64,000 nt of DNA from Austropuccinia psidii (lineage: Eukaryota; Basidiomycota; Pucciniomycetes; Pucciniales; Sphaerophragmiaceae). Position numbers and translations under genes: made by a program. The DNA is taken from assembly GCA_023105745.1 (NCBI GenBank), contig JALGQZ010000006.1, forward strand, positions 1,971,468 to 2,035,467, given 5' to 3'. The notes beneath the pieces were generated by a model. The model searched no databases, was not told where the DNA came from, and worked only from the letters and a program-made list of their open reading frames with translations. This document shows, piece by piece, positions 22,882 through 33,876 of this stretch (within the stretch, counting starts at the first letter, position 1; every line of letters starts with the position of its first letter).

Positions 22882-24243
22882 TCAGGCTTTTCCCTGCTTG
22901 CTAGGGAAGCCTCTTGATGATGACCCAGGCTTGTTCTGAGGTCTCTTGAAGCATTTTTCAATTGGGTGCTTTCCACCACAATAAGTACACAACCCCTCTT
23001 TGATACTCCTCTCCTTTTCAGAACCGATTAATTTATTGTCCTTATTGAGGAGAGCGGCGTGGGGCTTGTCCTTTGAAGATTGAAATTGCTTGCCCTTCTT
23101 GTTCTTCTTCTGGTGAGATCTCTTTGAAGATGAGTTTTGAGGAGGCCTATATTTATTGGATCCAATGACTGGAGGCTTCTTCTCTTGATTGCCACCCTTT
23201 TCTTTTTGCCTCTCATGATATCTTGTGTCTAATTCTAAGGTGACATCCATAAGTTCTTGAAGAGTATCAAAAGTTCCAGGGTGAGAAGACAACTGATCCA
23301 ATAATCTTGATGCCAATCCTCTTCTGTAAACATGGATATAAGCTCTTTCCCCCCAATCTCCAATTCTTGACATTAAGCTTCTGAAATATGCAATGTACAA
23401 GGAAACATGACCACTTTCCTTCATCCTCAAATTGTCCAACTCTTGTTCAGCTTTCCTGACTTCATTGGAGTCACCAAACAGAGTGAATAATTGAGATTCA
23501 AATAATGGCCAATTATTGAGGAGGTAGGAAGGGTCTTCATTGGAAATATTTGAGAGATAGGGTTCAATCCACTTTCCAGCTCTACCAGTGAGAAAAGAAG
23601 TTGAGTAAAGAACTTTCTTCCTGTAAGAGAAGAGATTTGCTGGATCATTATAGAAGATTAATTGACAGGATTGCATAAATCCTCTCAATTTATGAGCTTG
23701 AGTACCATCAAAAGAATCAGGTGCCTTCATGGATGGAGTCTTGAAAGCAGGGGCTTTGGAATTGTCCCTGGGAGCAACTGCTTGAGTGAGTTGCCCCATG
23801 AATTGAGTCATCTGCTCCATCATCTTGAGGAGACTTGGATCAGTTTGAGAGACAATAGGCTGACTAGAAAGGGCTAGATTAGAACCCTGAGGCACCTCTG
23901 GAGCCTTTGCCAAGGCATCTGCCACTTCAGTTTCCCCAGAATCTTCCTCTTCCACAGACTCTTCCCCCTCTTCATCTTCAACTTCCCCTTGTCTTGCTTT
24001 TGCACCTTCAGACATGCCAGGGTAGCCACCCAAAAGTCCATAAAAGGATCTTGATCTTCTAGATTTCATTCCACCTCTTCTTGAGGGTGCTGCTCCTTCC
24101 ATTGGTGGTCCTCTGTCCAAATTTGCACTCAGTTGATGAACTGATGGTGTGCGGTCAAGAGGAGCCCTTGCTGTAGGAGTGAGAACAGCTTGAATTCTTT
24201 GGGATCTAGTATTTTTGGCTGGGGGACTATGCTGAACTGGCAT
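22882..24243 (-). CDS. Family-E gag, 453 aa, open
   Basis: I chose the ATG at 24243 (MPVQHSPPAKNTRSQ) rather than an upstream start because it opens the recognisable N-terminus. The N-terminal third has basic and acidic low-complexity parts. The capsid-like region (APDSFDGTQAHKLRGFM, RAGKWIEPYL, LDNLRMKESGHVSLY) belongs to the retrotransposon gag fold. A zinc knuckle CTYCGGKHPIEKC (CX2CX3HX4C) lies near residue 420, followed by a Lys/Arg/Ser tail. The frame has no stop. Pro-pol starts in another frame 15 bp downstream, so Gag would be made alone and Pol by frameshift or re-initiation. Confidence 0.85.
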   Translation of the reverse strand: MPVQHSPPAKNTRSQRIQAVLTPTARAPLDRTPSVHQLSANLDRGPPMEGAAPSRRGGMKSRRSRSFYGLLGGYPGMSEGAKARQGEVEDEEGEESVEEEDSGETEVADALAKAPEVPQGSNLALSSQPIVSQTDPSLLKMMEQMTQFMGQLTQAVAPRDNSKAPAFKTPSMKAPDSFDGTQAHKLRGFMQSCQLIFYNDPANLFSYRKKVLYSTSFLTGRAGKWIEPYLSNISNEDPSYLLNNWPLFESQLFTLFGDSNEVRKAEQELDNLRMKESGHVSLYIAYFRSLMSRIGDWGERAYIHVYRRGLASRLLDQLSSHPGTFDTLQELMDVTLELDTRYHERQKEKGGNQEKKPPVIGSNKYRPPQNSSSKRSHQKKNKKGKQFQSSKDKPHAALLNKDNKLIGSEKERSIKEGLCTYCGGKHPIEKCFKRPQNKPGSSSRGFPSKQGKA

Positions 24244-25034
24244 TTTGAATAAAATGAAATAAAACTTGATGGTATGAGAATAACAATCAGAACTGGGCCA
24301 AATCAATCACAATAAAATCTTGATGAATCTTGAGGAATCAATTCAAATCTTGAGGTGAAATCAAACTCAGTCAATAATAAAATCAATTCAACAGTCAACA
24401 ATCAATTCAAATCAAATATCAATGATCTTGAGTAAATAAACAATGAATCAATATTCAATCAATCAATAAATCAGTCTCTTCAATATGAAATCAAGGTCTT
24501 GAGGAATCAATCAATCAATTTAAAATCTTCAGAAATCAATTCAATATCTTGATGAGTCAAAATCAGTCAATAATCAAAATCAATTCTTGAGGATCAATAA
24601 AATATCTTGAGGATTCAAAGTCAATCAATAATCAAAATCAGCTCTTGAGGATCAATAAATACCTTGAGAAGTCAAAATCAATCAATCCAATCCAAATAAG
24701 AATCCTGAGCCTCTGAATCAATAAACCAATGAATCCCAATGAAATAATCCAATCAATTAAGCCAATAAATCAATCCTGAATAAGACCTGAATGAGAACAC
24801 AGAAAAAATTGATTTGATAAATGAAATGAAGTGAATGAAATGGTCAGCAATGATTAAGAAAGAAGAAAAAATCAATTTCATATGAATGAAATGAATGAGA
24901 TGAAATTGATGACAGAGAAAAAATCATAATCATTAAAGATCATTAAATCATAAAAAAGATCATAATTGATGAATGAAAGAAAATGAATATAAATAAATGA
25001 AAAGAAAGAATCAAATATGAGTTAATTAATTTAA
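24244..25034. repeat. Family-E leader, TCAATCAA-rich
   Basis: From about 24300 to 24790 the plus strand is built from degenerate TCAATCAAT and AATCTTGAGGA words, repeated more than 20 times without a fixed period. A purine-rich AATGAAATGAA stretch follows to about 25020. No coding frame is seen. It is the untranslated leader between the presumed 5' LTR and gag. Confidence 0.6.
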
Positions 25035-25634
25035 TGTCACAGGGGCTCTTCAAAGTGAAGAGGGCCTGGCACTCAGTAAACTGGGACTCACTTATGGAGG
25101 GCTCAGAGATATGGTAAGAAGGGATACACTTAAGAGTGTAAAAGATGAATTACTAAAAGAATAAATATAAGAAATTCAGCAATAAGAAATAAGAGTAAGA
25201 AATAGAAGAGCCAACCAAAAACAAGTCCAAGTCCACTGTTTCAACCTGTCAGAATGGAAAGAGAAGGGTTAATAAGGATATGGCCACCCAACTCATGCTG
25301 TACAGGCAAAGAGAGAAAAATGCAAAGAATGACTTAAAATTAAATAATTATAATACCCAAATATAAGGATAAGAATAATTATAAAATAATAAATAAACTA
25401 AATTAATTAACTGGGGAAAAGTCCCCAGGGGGGAGAAAGAGGGGCTGGTATATGTGAGAATCACCAGCCCTGATCCATAGGAAGAATTTTCGTGAGAATA
25501 ATTGATGATTGAATTGATTCTGGCCAATACAGGTCCTTTACAGCTGTATAGAACCTGTACAAGAGGTGTGGTCTATTTGAGTGATCATACAGTTTCATAC
25601 TGGTGTATTGAAACTGTATTGGGTGAATCCAACC
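25035..25634 (-). repeat. Probable family-E 5' LTR, left part
   Basis: It starts TGTCACAGGGGC and is continuous, after removing A1 and one CAACC, with 35719-35881, which ends GTTGTTACA. This gives an LTR-like unit of about 0.77 kb with TG...CA ends. No second E LTR exists in the window for comparison and no clear primer site follows, so the call rests on position and ends. The region 25500-25630 contains related words such as CTGTATTG and CCTGTAC. Confidence 0.45.
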
Positions 25635-27459
25635 TGTAAGGTGTGGATATGAAACTTTGATTAAAAATCAAGTACTTTTCCTGTCCTCAAAATTTGTATA
25701 AGGTAAAATTCAGTTAAAAATAGTATGAAATATTATTTTTAAGAGAAAACACGCCAAATTTTGTTGTTTATAACTTTATTAGTATAAAACAATAATATAA
25801 AAATTTACTGTTTTACCAACAATAAAGATTTATCCAAAAAATACTCTACAAGAGATATTTTAAGGCTACAAAAGAAATTTCTTCAAGAGCAATTTCAATT
25901 GGAATTAATTGAGCAAAGAACTGCAAGCAATTAATTAAAGAACAAAGTCTTTAAAAAGAATATTAAAGAGAAAACACGCCCAAAAGTGACCAGAGTGAAT
26001 TTGGAAACAAAGTGACAAAGTTTACAGTGATGAAAGATGCTTTAATTCACTTTTGGGGTGGTTCAGGGTTAAAAATGATTATAAGAGTTACAAAAAATGA
26101 TTATAATGATTTTTTTACGTGGTTAAAAGGATTAAAATGATTAAAAAGTGGTGGTTGGAATCTTCGATTGATTGGTTTAACAGTTTTAAACTAATTAATA
26201 AAAGGAAAAGATTCTAACATGAAGAGAAAAGTGGGGCAAAGAAGACATTCTTTTATAACCATCAATTCTCTTACTCCAAAAGTAAATTTTACTCTTGTCA
26301 GTCGTGAAAAACAGTCTGACAACAAAAAAGCCAATTATGGCATCATTGAACCCTAGTTTAGACCAAAAAGGGCTGGTTTAAGCCATTTTTAGCCATTTTA
26401 GACCCTTAAATCAGCCATTACTATAGCAATACCAGGCCTAGAGCCTTCAAAACACGTCAGAATGTGTGTGAGAGGCGTAGAAACCAGTTAAAACTGTTTT
26501 TATTATGATTGTTTTATCTTAAGGGTAGTTTTACCCTCTTGGCAACAGCTAAAACTACCCCAGTTGGTATCAAAACCTCATCATCAATTGAGTCCACAGA
26601 CCCTGTAACTCAATTCCAGGCCAAAAGTGATGAACTTTTGCGTGAATTTTGACATCCCACGCCTGTCAGCAAGGATTCTGGGGGTCTAGCTCCCCCTTAG
26701 AGCTGGAGTTCCTTTTCCCCCCCAAATTTAATCTTTCCAATTTATTTTTCCTTTAATTCCTCATCATGTATTATACTTATACTTTACATATGTAATTCAA
26801 TTCAATTGTACAGTACAATACAGTAATAATTGACACCTCATATGTAAATCAAAGTTCACTTATGTAATACACGCGCACATTTTGACATTTCAATTGAATT
26901 CAATTGAAAATACTTCAATTCCTCATAACTTCTAAACCAAACACAACACCTCAATTTTAACACAAAAATTGATGGTTAACACCACATGTGGTGTGAATTA
27001 AATTAAGGTTTTGAGGATTTTTAACTTTTGTATTGAAAATACTAGAAACTTAATTTAAGCTTATTTAGAGTTGAGTTACAAGAATTTCACTCAGAGGTGA
27101 CCCCACCTGATTTTTTATGAGGAATCCAATGGTGAAATAAATTTTATATGTTTATTTATTGGATAAAAAGTTATAATAAATTTTATTTAACTTTTTTCCA
27201 AATTTATTTATTTTTTCACAATTTTGTTAAAATTTCATTTTTACTTAATTTTTTCAAGTATAAATGTAATTTTATAATTTCAAAATTTGATGTAATTTTA
27301 TTTTTAAATTGTAATTAATTTTTTATTTTTGAATATGATTTTATATTCATATTTTGATTTTTATTTTAATAATATAAATAAATTTATTTTATTTATATTA
27401 ATATGTTAATTTTGTATTTGTGGTCTTTTGGGTATATGAAATTACCTCTAAGGCTCACA
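25635..27459 (-). repeat. A1 3' LTR, 1825 bp
   Basis: On the plus strand it reads TGTAAGGTGTGG...TAAGGCTCACA. It contains a perfect 22-bp palindrome at 26888-26909 (centre GAATTC) and a perfect 16-bp palindrome ACACCACATGTGGTGT at 26979-26994, both on the U3 side. AT-rich sequence borders the sense start. Confidence 0.95.
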
Positions 27460-27480
27460 TTCCCTCCCCCTAAAAAAGAA
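27460..27480 (-). promoter_or_regulatory. A1 polypurine tract
   Basis: On the minus strand this reads TTTTTTAGGGGGAGGGAA directly before the 3' LTR start TGTGAG. It is the expected primer for plus-strand synthesis. The same sequence precedes the A2 3' LTR. Confidence 0.85.
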
Positions 27481-27482
27481 TA

Positions 27483-30400
27483 TTACTTTGTAATATTGGT
27501 ATTTCTAGTGTGTCTGAATCTTCTGAGGAGTTTGGTAGCTTCTGGTATATCTTTTTCTTCTAACCATTCATCTTCACAAGTTGGGTCACTGTACCTAACA
27601 AGGTATTCCCTTACCTTCTTGGTTCTTAATTTCCTTTCTTTAAGAACTTTGGTAATTTTCTTAGCTCCAGATGTCTCAATAGGAGGTATAACTTGGGGAA
27701 TCTTATTCCTCAAGGGAAATTTCTCAGCATCACTAGATTTATATGGCTTTATCAAGCTCACTGGAAATGTAGGGTGCTTATTGCTAAGTTCTTCAGATAA
27801 CTCTACTTCAACAGCATTTTCTCCATGGAGGGCCTTAATCACAAAAGGTCCTGCAAAGGAGTCTTTCAACTTTTTACATCCTTTGATGTTATTGAAGTTA
27901 GTGGTGGATACAAGTACTAGGTCCCCCACTTTGAAATCTGGAGTTGCATGTGATTTATCCCATTTATCTTTAGCATATGGAAAAGAATCCTCCATGCATC
28001 TTACTGCATGCTTCCTAGCTTTGTCTAGCATACCTTTGAAGCTAGCAGCTGTGGGATGTATTTCAACTAAGTCTTTCCTCAGGGAATCTTGGGGTAACTT
28101 GGGGTTCCATCCTTTTTCTAGAATAGCAGGAGTCTGATTGGTACTGTCATGGATTGATGTTTTATATGCTAATTCCAGTGCTGGCAACAGAGTACACCAA
28201 TCATGGGTAAATCCATCACAATCTTTGAATTCAAGGCCATATGCACAAAATCTTCTCACCATGTCTTCTAAGGTTTGGATCATCCTTTCAGCCAGGCCAT
28301 CAGTTTGTGGGTGGTAGGCTGTAGAGAAAGACAGTTTAGTGCCAAATAATTGGTGAAGATTTGTCCATAGTGCTGAAGTGAATTTGGGATCTCTATCACT
28401 GATGATATTTGTAAATATACCAGTCCATGACACTACTCTATTCCATATCAGAAGAGCTGTATCCATGGCTGTATCATCTTTGTGACATGGTAAAAAGATT
28501 GGAGTTTTACTGAATCTGTCTACAATTACTAGGCAAGCATTATAGCTCCTGTCACCTCCTGGTGGTAGGCCAGTTACCCAATCCATATGGACAATTTCCC
28601 AAGGTATGTTTGGTTCTTGGATCTTTATCATATTTCCAAGTCTTTTGCCAGTGGATTTATTTGCCTTTTGACATCTGTCACAGGTTTTGCAATACTCTGC
28701 AATATCTTTCTGCCACATTGGCCACCATATGCAGGTCTTCACTTTCTCTCTTGTTCTGTCTTCAGACAGATGTCCTGAAAAGGGACTATCATGGCATTCT
28801 TTCAGTACAAGATTGATTAATGACCTGTCTACAACTGTCATGACACATGTGTGCTTGGTTCTGTGGTAAATTATACCATCCAGTAGGTGAAATCTTCCTT
28901 CATCATAAGATTTTCTCCATACTTCATCCAAGGCATGTATTAGAGAGTTGTCTTTATAGTCTTTGTTAAGTAATTGGAATAAGATGCTACAATTCTTATC
29001 TTGAGTATAGCTGCTTCTGACTTCTTCAAAGAAGGTGGTGTTCAAGTCTGTAACACTTATTCCTTCTATTGGAATTTGTGGTGAAGCTTCTTCTGGCACA
29101 TAAGCAGGATTATCAATATTATTTGGTAATGGCCATCTGCTTAGTCCATCTGCATTCTTATGAATATTCCCATCCTTATGAACAATAGTCATATTTCCTC
29201 TGTATTCTTGTATGGCTATTTGCCATCTGAGCATGTGTCTGTTGGGTGTTTTCATGTTTAAAAGTGATTTGACAGCTGTACAATCTGTTATTACTTCAAA
29301 AACACATCCCTCTAAGAAGTAGTTCAATTTCTCCAAGGCCCAGACAAGGCATAGACATTCCATTTGACTTGCTCCATATCTGGCTTCAGTTGGTTTGATT
29401 TGCCTGGATATGAAACATATGGGTCCTTCTACAGGCTTATCATTTATGATCTGAACTTGGTGAAGTGCAGCACCCAGTCCATCCCCTGATGCATCAATAT
29501 ACAGTTTGAAAGGCAATTTAAAGTCTGGCATCAGTAAGAGTGGAGCAGTGGTCAATGCTTCTCTTAGAGACTCAAAAGCTTTGACTCTGTCAACAGTCAT
29601 CTCAAACACTGTGTCTTTGTCATACAACTTATAAAGTGGTCTTGCTATGGATGCAAAATCTTTAATGTGTTGCCTGTAATATCCTGCAAAACCTCAGAAT
29701 GACTGAATTTCCTTCTTATTCTGAGGCATGGGCTTTAATAATACTGCTGCAACTTTGTTTTTGTCAATTCCAAGGGACAAACCAGATACAACATGTCCTA
29801 GTGCTTTAAGTTCTTTAAATCCAAAATGACATTTCTTCAAGGAGATTTTCATGTTTACTGATTGAATTTTTTTCAAAACTCTTGATAATCTGTACATGTG
29901 CTCCTCCCAAGTCTTTGAACAGATAATAATGTCATCAATGTAAATTATTAACCATCCCTCTGAGAGTTCTTCAGGGAAGATTTCATTCATCATTCTTTGG
30001 AAGTGTGAAGGTGCATTTTTGATACCAAAGGGCATCCTTAAGTATTCATACACTCCACAATGAACAATAATTCTCAAGTATTTTCTTGCTCTTGGTGTTA
30101 CCACATTTTGATGGAATCCTTTAAGGGCATCCATAGTGGTTATATACACTGCTTGAGATATTTGAGTAAGGGCAATTTGGATTTTTGGTATAGGGTATCT
30201 GTCTGGGACAGTGTAAGTGTTCAGAGCTCTAAAGTCCCCAACCATTCTGGATTTTCCATTATGCCACGCCACTATAACTGGTGTAGTTATTTCTACTTCC
30301 TCATTGTGGCCTACTTTTCTTATTACACCAAGGTCTAGAAGTTCTTTGATATGAATTTCTAGAGCTTCTCTTGATTTTGGACTTGCTGGATAAGCAGGTC

Positions 30401-33400
30401 TTCTTAAGAGTGGTGGATAAGGTCTCTCAATGTTAAGAATGATGTCAACTTCATGACCAATAATTGCTCCCAGGGGTTCTTTGTCTGTAGCAAATGCTCC
30501 TCTGTGGTCATACAAAAGGGAAGAAAGTTCATTTTCTTGTTTATCAGTCAGATGAAGGCTTATTTCAGCCTCATTTAACTGTTCAGACTTGAATTTCTCT
30601 AACTCTAAGCTGACTGGTGATACTTTGTTTACTGTAATTTGTGTTTTAAATGGTAAAAAGGCAAATTTCTGGCGCTTATTGTCCCCAATTGTAAAGTATC
30701 TGTCTTTGTTATTATGTAAATCTATCCCATACATGATTAAATAGTCATTTCCCAATATAAAATGGGTACTAGAGCAATTTTCCATAACAACAAATTCAAC
30801 TGTGATCCTTAAATTCCCATTTATGTGTGGTAATATGAAATTTGTCTCAAAGATTCCTAATGCTTTCATTGGGTTACTTGCACTGTTGAATTTTATACCA
30901 TCAATTGGTAACAATTGGTCTTCAAAATTTGGTACACAAGTCTTAAGAAAAGATTTTCCAACACAAGAGCAGAAGGCTCATGGGTCAAGCAAAAGTTTGG
31001 TGGGCTTGTTATCAATCACCACTTCTGTTATACAGGAATTACCAGCTGTATAACCTTTTCCTCTGTTTGGTTTTGTCTTCATAAGTTGTGCATCTTGAAC
31101 TTTTGATAAATCAACTTGACCATTGCTCAATTGTGGTAAGTGGGAATAAGATTCCATGATGTCAAAAGTGGCATTGATATTTTCTATATCTTTTGAAGAT
31201 TCAGAAAATATGGATGACTTATCATCTGAATTGTCTTCAATTATGTCTTCTTTTTCAATATCTGGTTCCTTCTCAATGTCAATTTCATTGATTTTCCCCC
31301 TTTTTGGGCATGTATTGGCTAAATGGGTGGTGCTTTGGCAAATATGGCAATTTCTGACTGTATCTGCAGATTTATACTTAATATTACTAGGATTTTCTTT
31401 GGGGTTTTTGTCCCCAGAATCTCTCCAAGGTGTATTAAACCTTGTTTTAAGATTCACCCTACTAGAACCAATTTTGGTTCTGGTGGTTACTTCTTCTATT
31501 ATATTGATGATATCCTCTGCTGAAGATTGTTCAGTAGTCCTGCTTTTTACAGCATGCTCTAAGTCACCCCCACATTGTCTCAGAATTTTTCTATGGATCA
31601 TAAATTCTGACATGTCAGGATATAATGCTGTTAGTTTGTCCTTTTGTTGGCAAAACCATGGTAAAGCTTTGTCTTTATCAGCATTAAATTTGGCAGATTC
31701 AAAGGCTGTTTCAACTTTAAACCTCCAAGCATCATTTGCCCATTTGTTGATGATTTGGGCTTTCCACCAAGTCCAACTCTGGTGTCCATGTGCTTGTCTT
31801 ATTTTGATGTACCATCTGTGAGCTGATCTGGTAAACAAGGTCTTAAACCTGGCTGTTACCAATCTGTCTGGTAATTCAAAATCCTCTTTGATCATGTCAA
31901 TACCTCTAATGAATTCCATATGGTCATACTCTCCTTCACCATTGAAGTGAGTCCATTCTTTAAGTTTTGGAACTTCTTTCAAGAGTGCTTGGCCCATTGA
32001 TGGTTCCATGTTATGAAAAGAAGTGGATAATCCTTTTTTTAATTGTGAATTATCAGGATCCAATCCTTGTGGATTTGGAATTCTTGTGCCCTCATTTTGA
32101 TTTAGAGGTGTAGACATTCTTGGTAAGGTGTTCAGTATTTGTTCAATGTCTTTCATTTTACTGTTGCTACACCTTTGGGAATTTCTGTATTCATGTTGGA
32201 AGCTTTGTATTAAATTGATTACTTCAATTTTATACATGTCTTCCTTATGTGTCAGTTCTTGCCATAACTCTGTTTGTCTTGTATTATCAGCAGTGACTTG
32301 ATTCAATTTCATTGATAATTTTGATACTTCTTCTTGTGAAGCATCAAAACACTTTTTCAAGGCAATGGTATATGTCTTTACTTCAGGAAATGAATTTGAA
32401 ATGTCATCAAGGACTTTCTTGTTATCTGTTTTGATAATATTTATGGCTTGTTTAATTCTTGTTTCAATTATTTCATCAATATTGAATTTAGAATATTTAT
32501 CTGTTAATTCTTTAATAATGGCAGATTGTTCATTTATTTTATTAGAAGAATTATCATTATTGGAATTTTTAATTGTTCTTAAAACTTTTTCAAAACACAT
32601 AAGTGTTTCATTAATTTGGCACAGACTCAGGTTGTTTGTTTTAATGTTGTTACAAATGGTTTCATTTTTATCAGAAAGATGTTTTTTCACGTCATTTATA
32701 GCATTATACAACTCTGGGATGGAATCAAATATGTCAGAAATCATTTCTGGAACCTTAATCTGGCTTCCTCCTTCTTCTGTAATTCCATCATGGTTCTGGC
32801 CATCTGAAATACATTTTCCATGGCATCCTGCTGAATCTTTGGGATTCTGTAGCCCTGGCTGTAAGGTTTTGGGGCTGGTGCCTTCCCTTTGCCCTTGTTT
32901 GGAGTTTGTGGCTGCTTTTTCACGTTGGAATTGCTGCTGATGGCCACTGGGGCTGTTTTTGGCACTGGTTTGGGTGGTGGAGGGTTGTTTTTCCTCCATT
33001 CTAGTGTCAAAAGCATCATGTTTTTCTTCTCCATCAATGGATGCCATCCATTGAGCAATTTGCAAGTGTTGGGATGGCCCAAGAATTTTCTTACTGTCAG
33101 GTAAGAATTCATGCAATTCTTCCACAGGTCTGCAAGGATCTGGTACTCCTTGAATTGAAGTGCATTGTTGTATGCACTGTGGCTGGCTTTGTATATGTCC
33201 ACAGAGGCTTGTTGTGGCGGTGTCAGCTCTTTTTGAAGGTAAAATAGTATTATCAGCTTCAGAATGACCCAATTTAGTTGTTTGGAAGTCATCAACTGAC
33301 CCTTTTCCTTCTGTACCTGGTTGGCTTCTGCCATAATCACGTCTATTACCTTTTTGGGAGCTGCTTGAGGGGTTGTAGCTGGCTCCTGACCTGGTTGAAG

Positions 33401-33404
33401 GCAT
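27483..33404 (-). pseudogene. A1 gag-pol, one frame with two TGA codons
   Basis: A single frame of 1973 sense-length codons runs from ATG 33404 (MPSTRSG) to 27483, broken only by TGA at 30980-30978 (codon 809) and TGA at 29696-29694 (codon 1237). Domains in order: low-complexity N-terminus overlapping the accessory frame; coiled coil (about 250-430); capsid-like region with GEGEYDHMEFIRGIDM (about 490); zinc knuckle CHICQSTTHLANTC (about 690); protease, in which the first TGA replaces the Gly codon of D-P-G-A seen in A2; reverse transcriptase with YIDD; RNase H ([14 protein letters not shown]); integrase with an HHCC finger ([10 protein letters not shown]...CKTCDRC), the three acidic sites in [15 protein letters not shown] and [13 protein letters not shown], and a GPF module (SFAGPFVI); and a C-terminal chromodomain-like part (REYLVRYSD...DEWLEEKDI). 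Otherwise it appears intact. Confidence 0.92.
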
Positions 33405-33652
33405 AATTATGGTTAAAAAAGGCTTAAAATAGTATTTTTACGTCAAAAACTTACTATTGGCCAGATTTTTAGCTTTCTGAAGGGTATTACTTATGTCCAA
33501 GTTAATCAATTCAGAAGATATTGGTTCAGGCTGGTTATTTTGAGTCACAATAATAGTACTATTATGATCAGAATTAACAGTACTGGCAGGGATAATGCTG
33601 GTTACTGTTGAGGCTGTTTCAATTTTTTCTTGTCTTACCACGTTGTCAGACA
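32741..33652 (-). CDS. Predicted spliced accessory ORF overlapping gag (A1)
   Basis: Exon 33652-33455 follows acceptor ATTTTAG and has 65 open codons. Intron 33454-33391 (GTAAGT...ACCAG, 64 nt, TTAAC as branch site) removes the gag ATG. Exon 33390-32741 is open in +1 relative to gag to a stop after KKEEARLRFQK. The product would be 281 residues from the first shown exon. Conserved with B and C are NSYL, LxGWxPL, a Lys/Gly basic stretch, YSQGYRIP and VFQMARTMM. Here the second intron of B and C is not needed because the frame is open throughout. The first exon lacks an ATG and enters at codon position 2, as in B and C. The open state of both frames over 650 nt argues for dual coding. Expression is not shown. 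Confidence 0.58.
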
Positions 33653-33856
33653 CTAAAATTAATGAGAAAGCCAATTAATTAAGTGAAAAAAGGTTATTTC
33701 AAAAAAGAAATAAAAATATAAGCCTCACTTATAATATGAAAAAAAGTTATTTTTTATGGATTTTTTGAATTATAAGTATTTTTTATATGTTTTTAAATTT
33801 TTCAATATAAGAAAAAAAGATTTAAAAAGAGTAAAAAAATATGTCACAGGTAAAAT
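33653..33856 (-). other. A1 leader
   Basis: AT-rich untranslated leader between the primer-binding site and the accessory exon. On the minus strand it ends in ATTAATTTTAG, a plausible acceptor for an intron whose donor I could not fix. Confidence 0.5.
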
Positions 33857-33874
33857 ATCACGGCTGGGCCCCCA
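33857..33874 (-). promoter_or_regulatory. A1 primer-binding site
   Basis: TGGGGGCCCAGCCGTGAT starts two bases after the 5' LTR end. It differs from the C1 site at two adjacent bases. It has the tRNA-Pro-like features described for C1. Confidence 0.6.
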
Positions 33875-33876
33875 AA

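Noticed and set aside
27403..28137. Plus-strand frame of 244 codons
   Set aside because: It is antisense to the A1 integrase; its composition mirrors the coding strand and it has no domain.
31156..32940. Plus-strand frames of about 190-220 codons
   Set aside because: They are antisense to A1 gag and hydrophobic only because they mirror Lys/Glu-rich coiled-coil codons.
32741..33340. The overlapping frame as a simple frameshifted part of gag
   Set aside because: It ends in its own stop with a tail similar in A, B and C2 before the gag coiled coil, and the gag frame is fully open through it in A1, so frameshifting is not needed.
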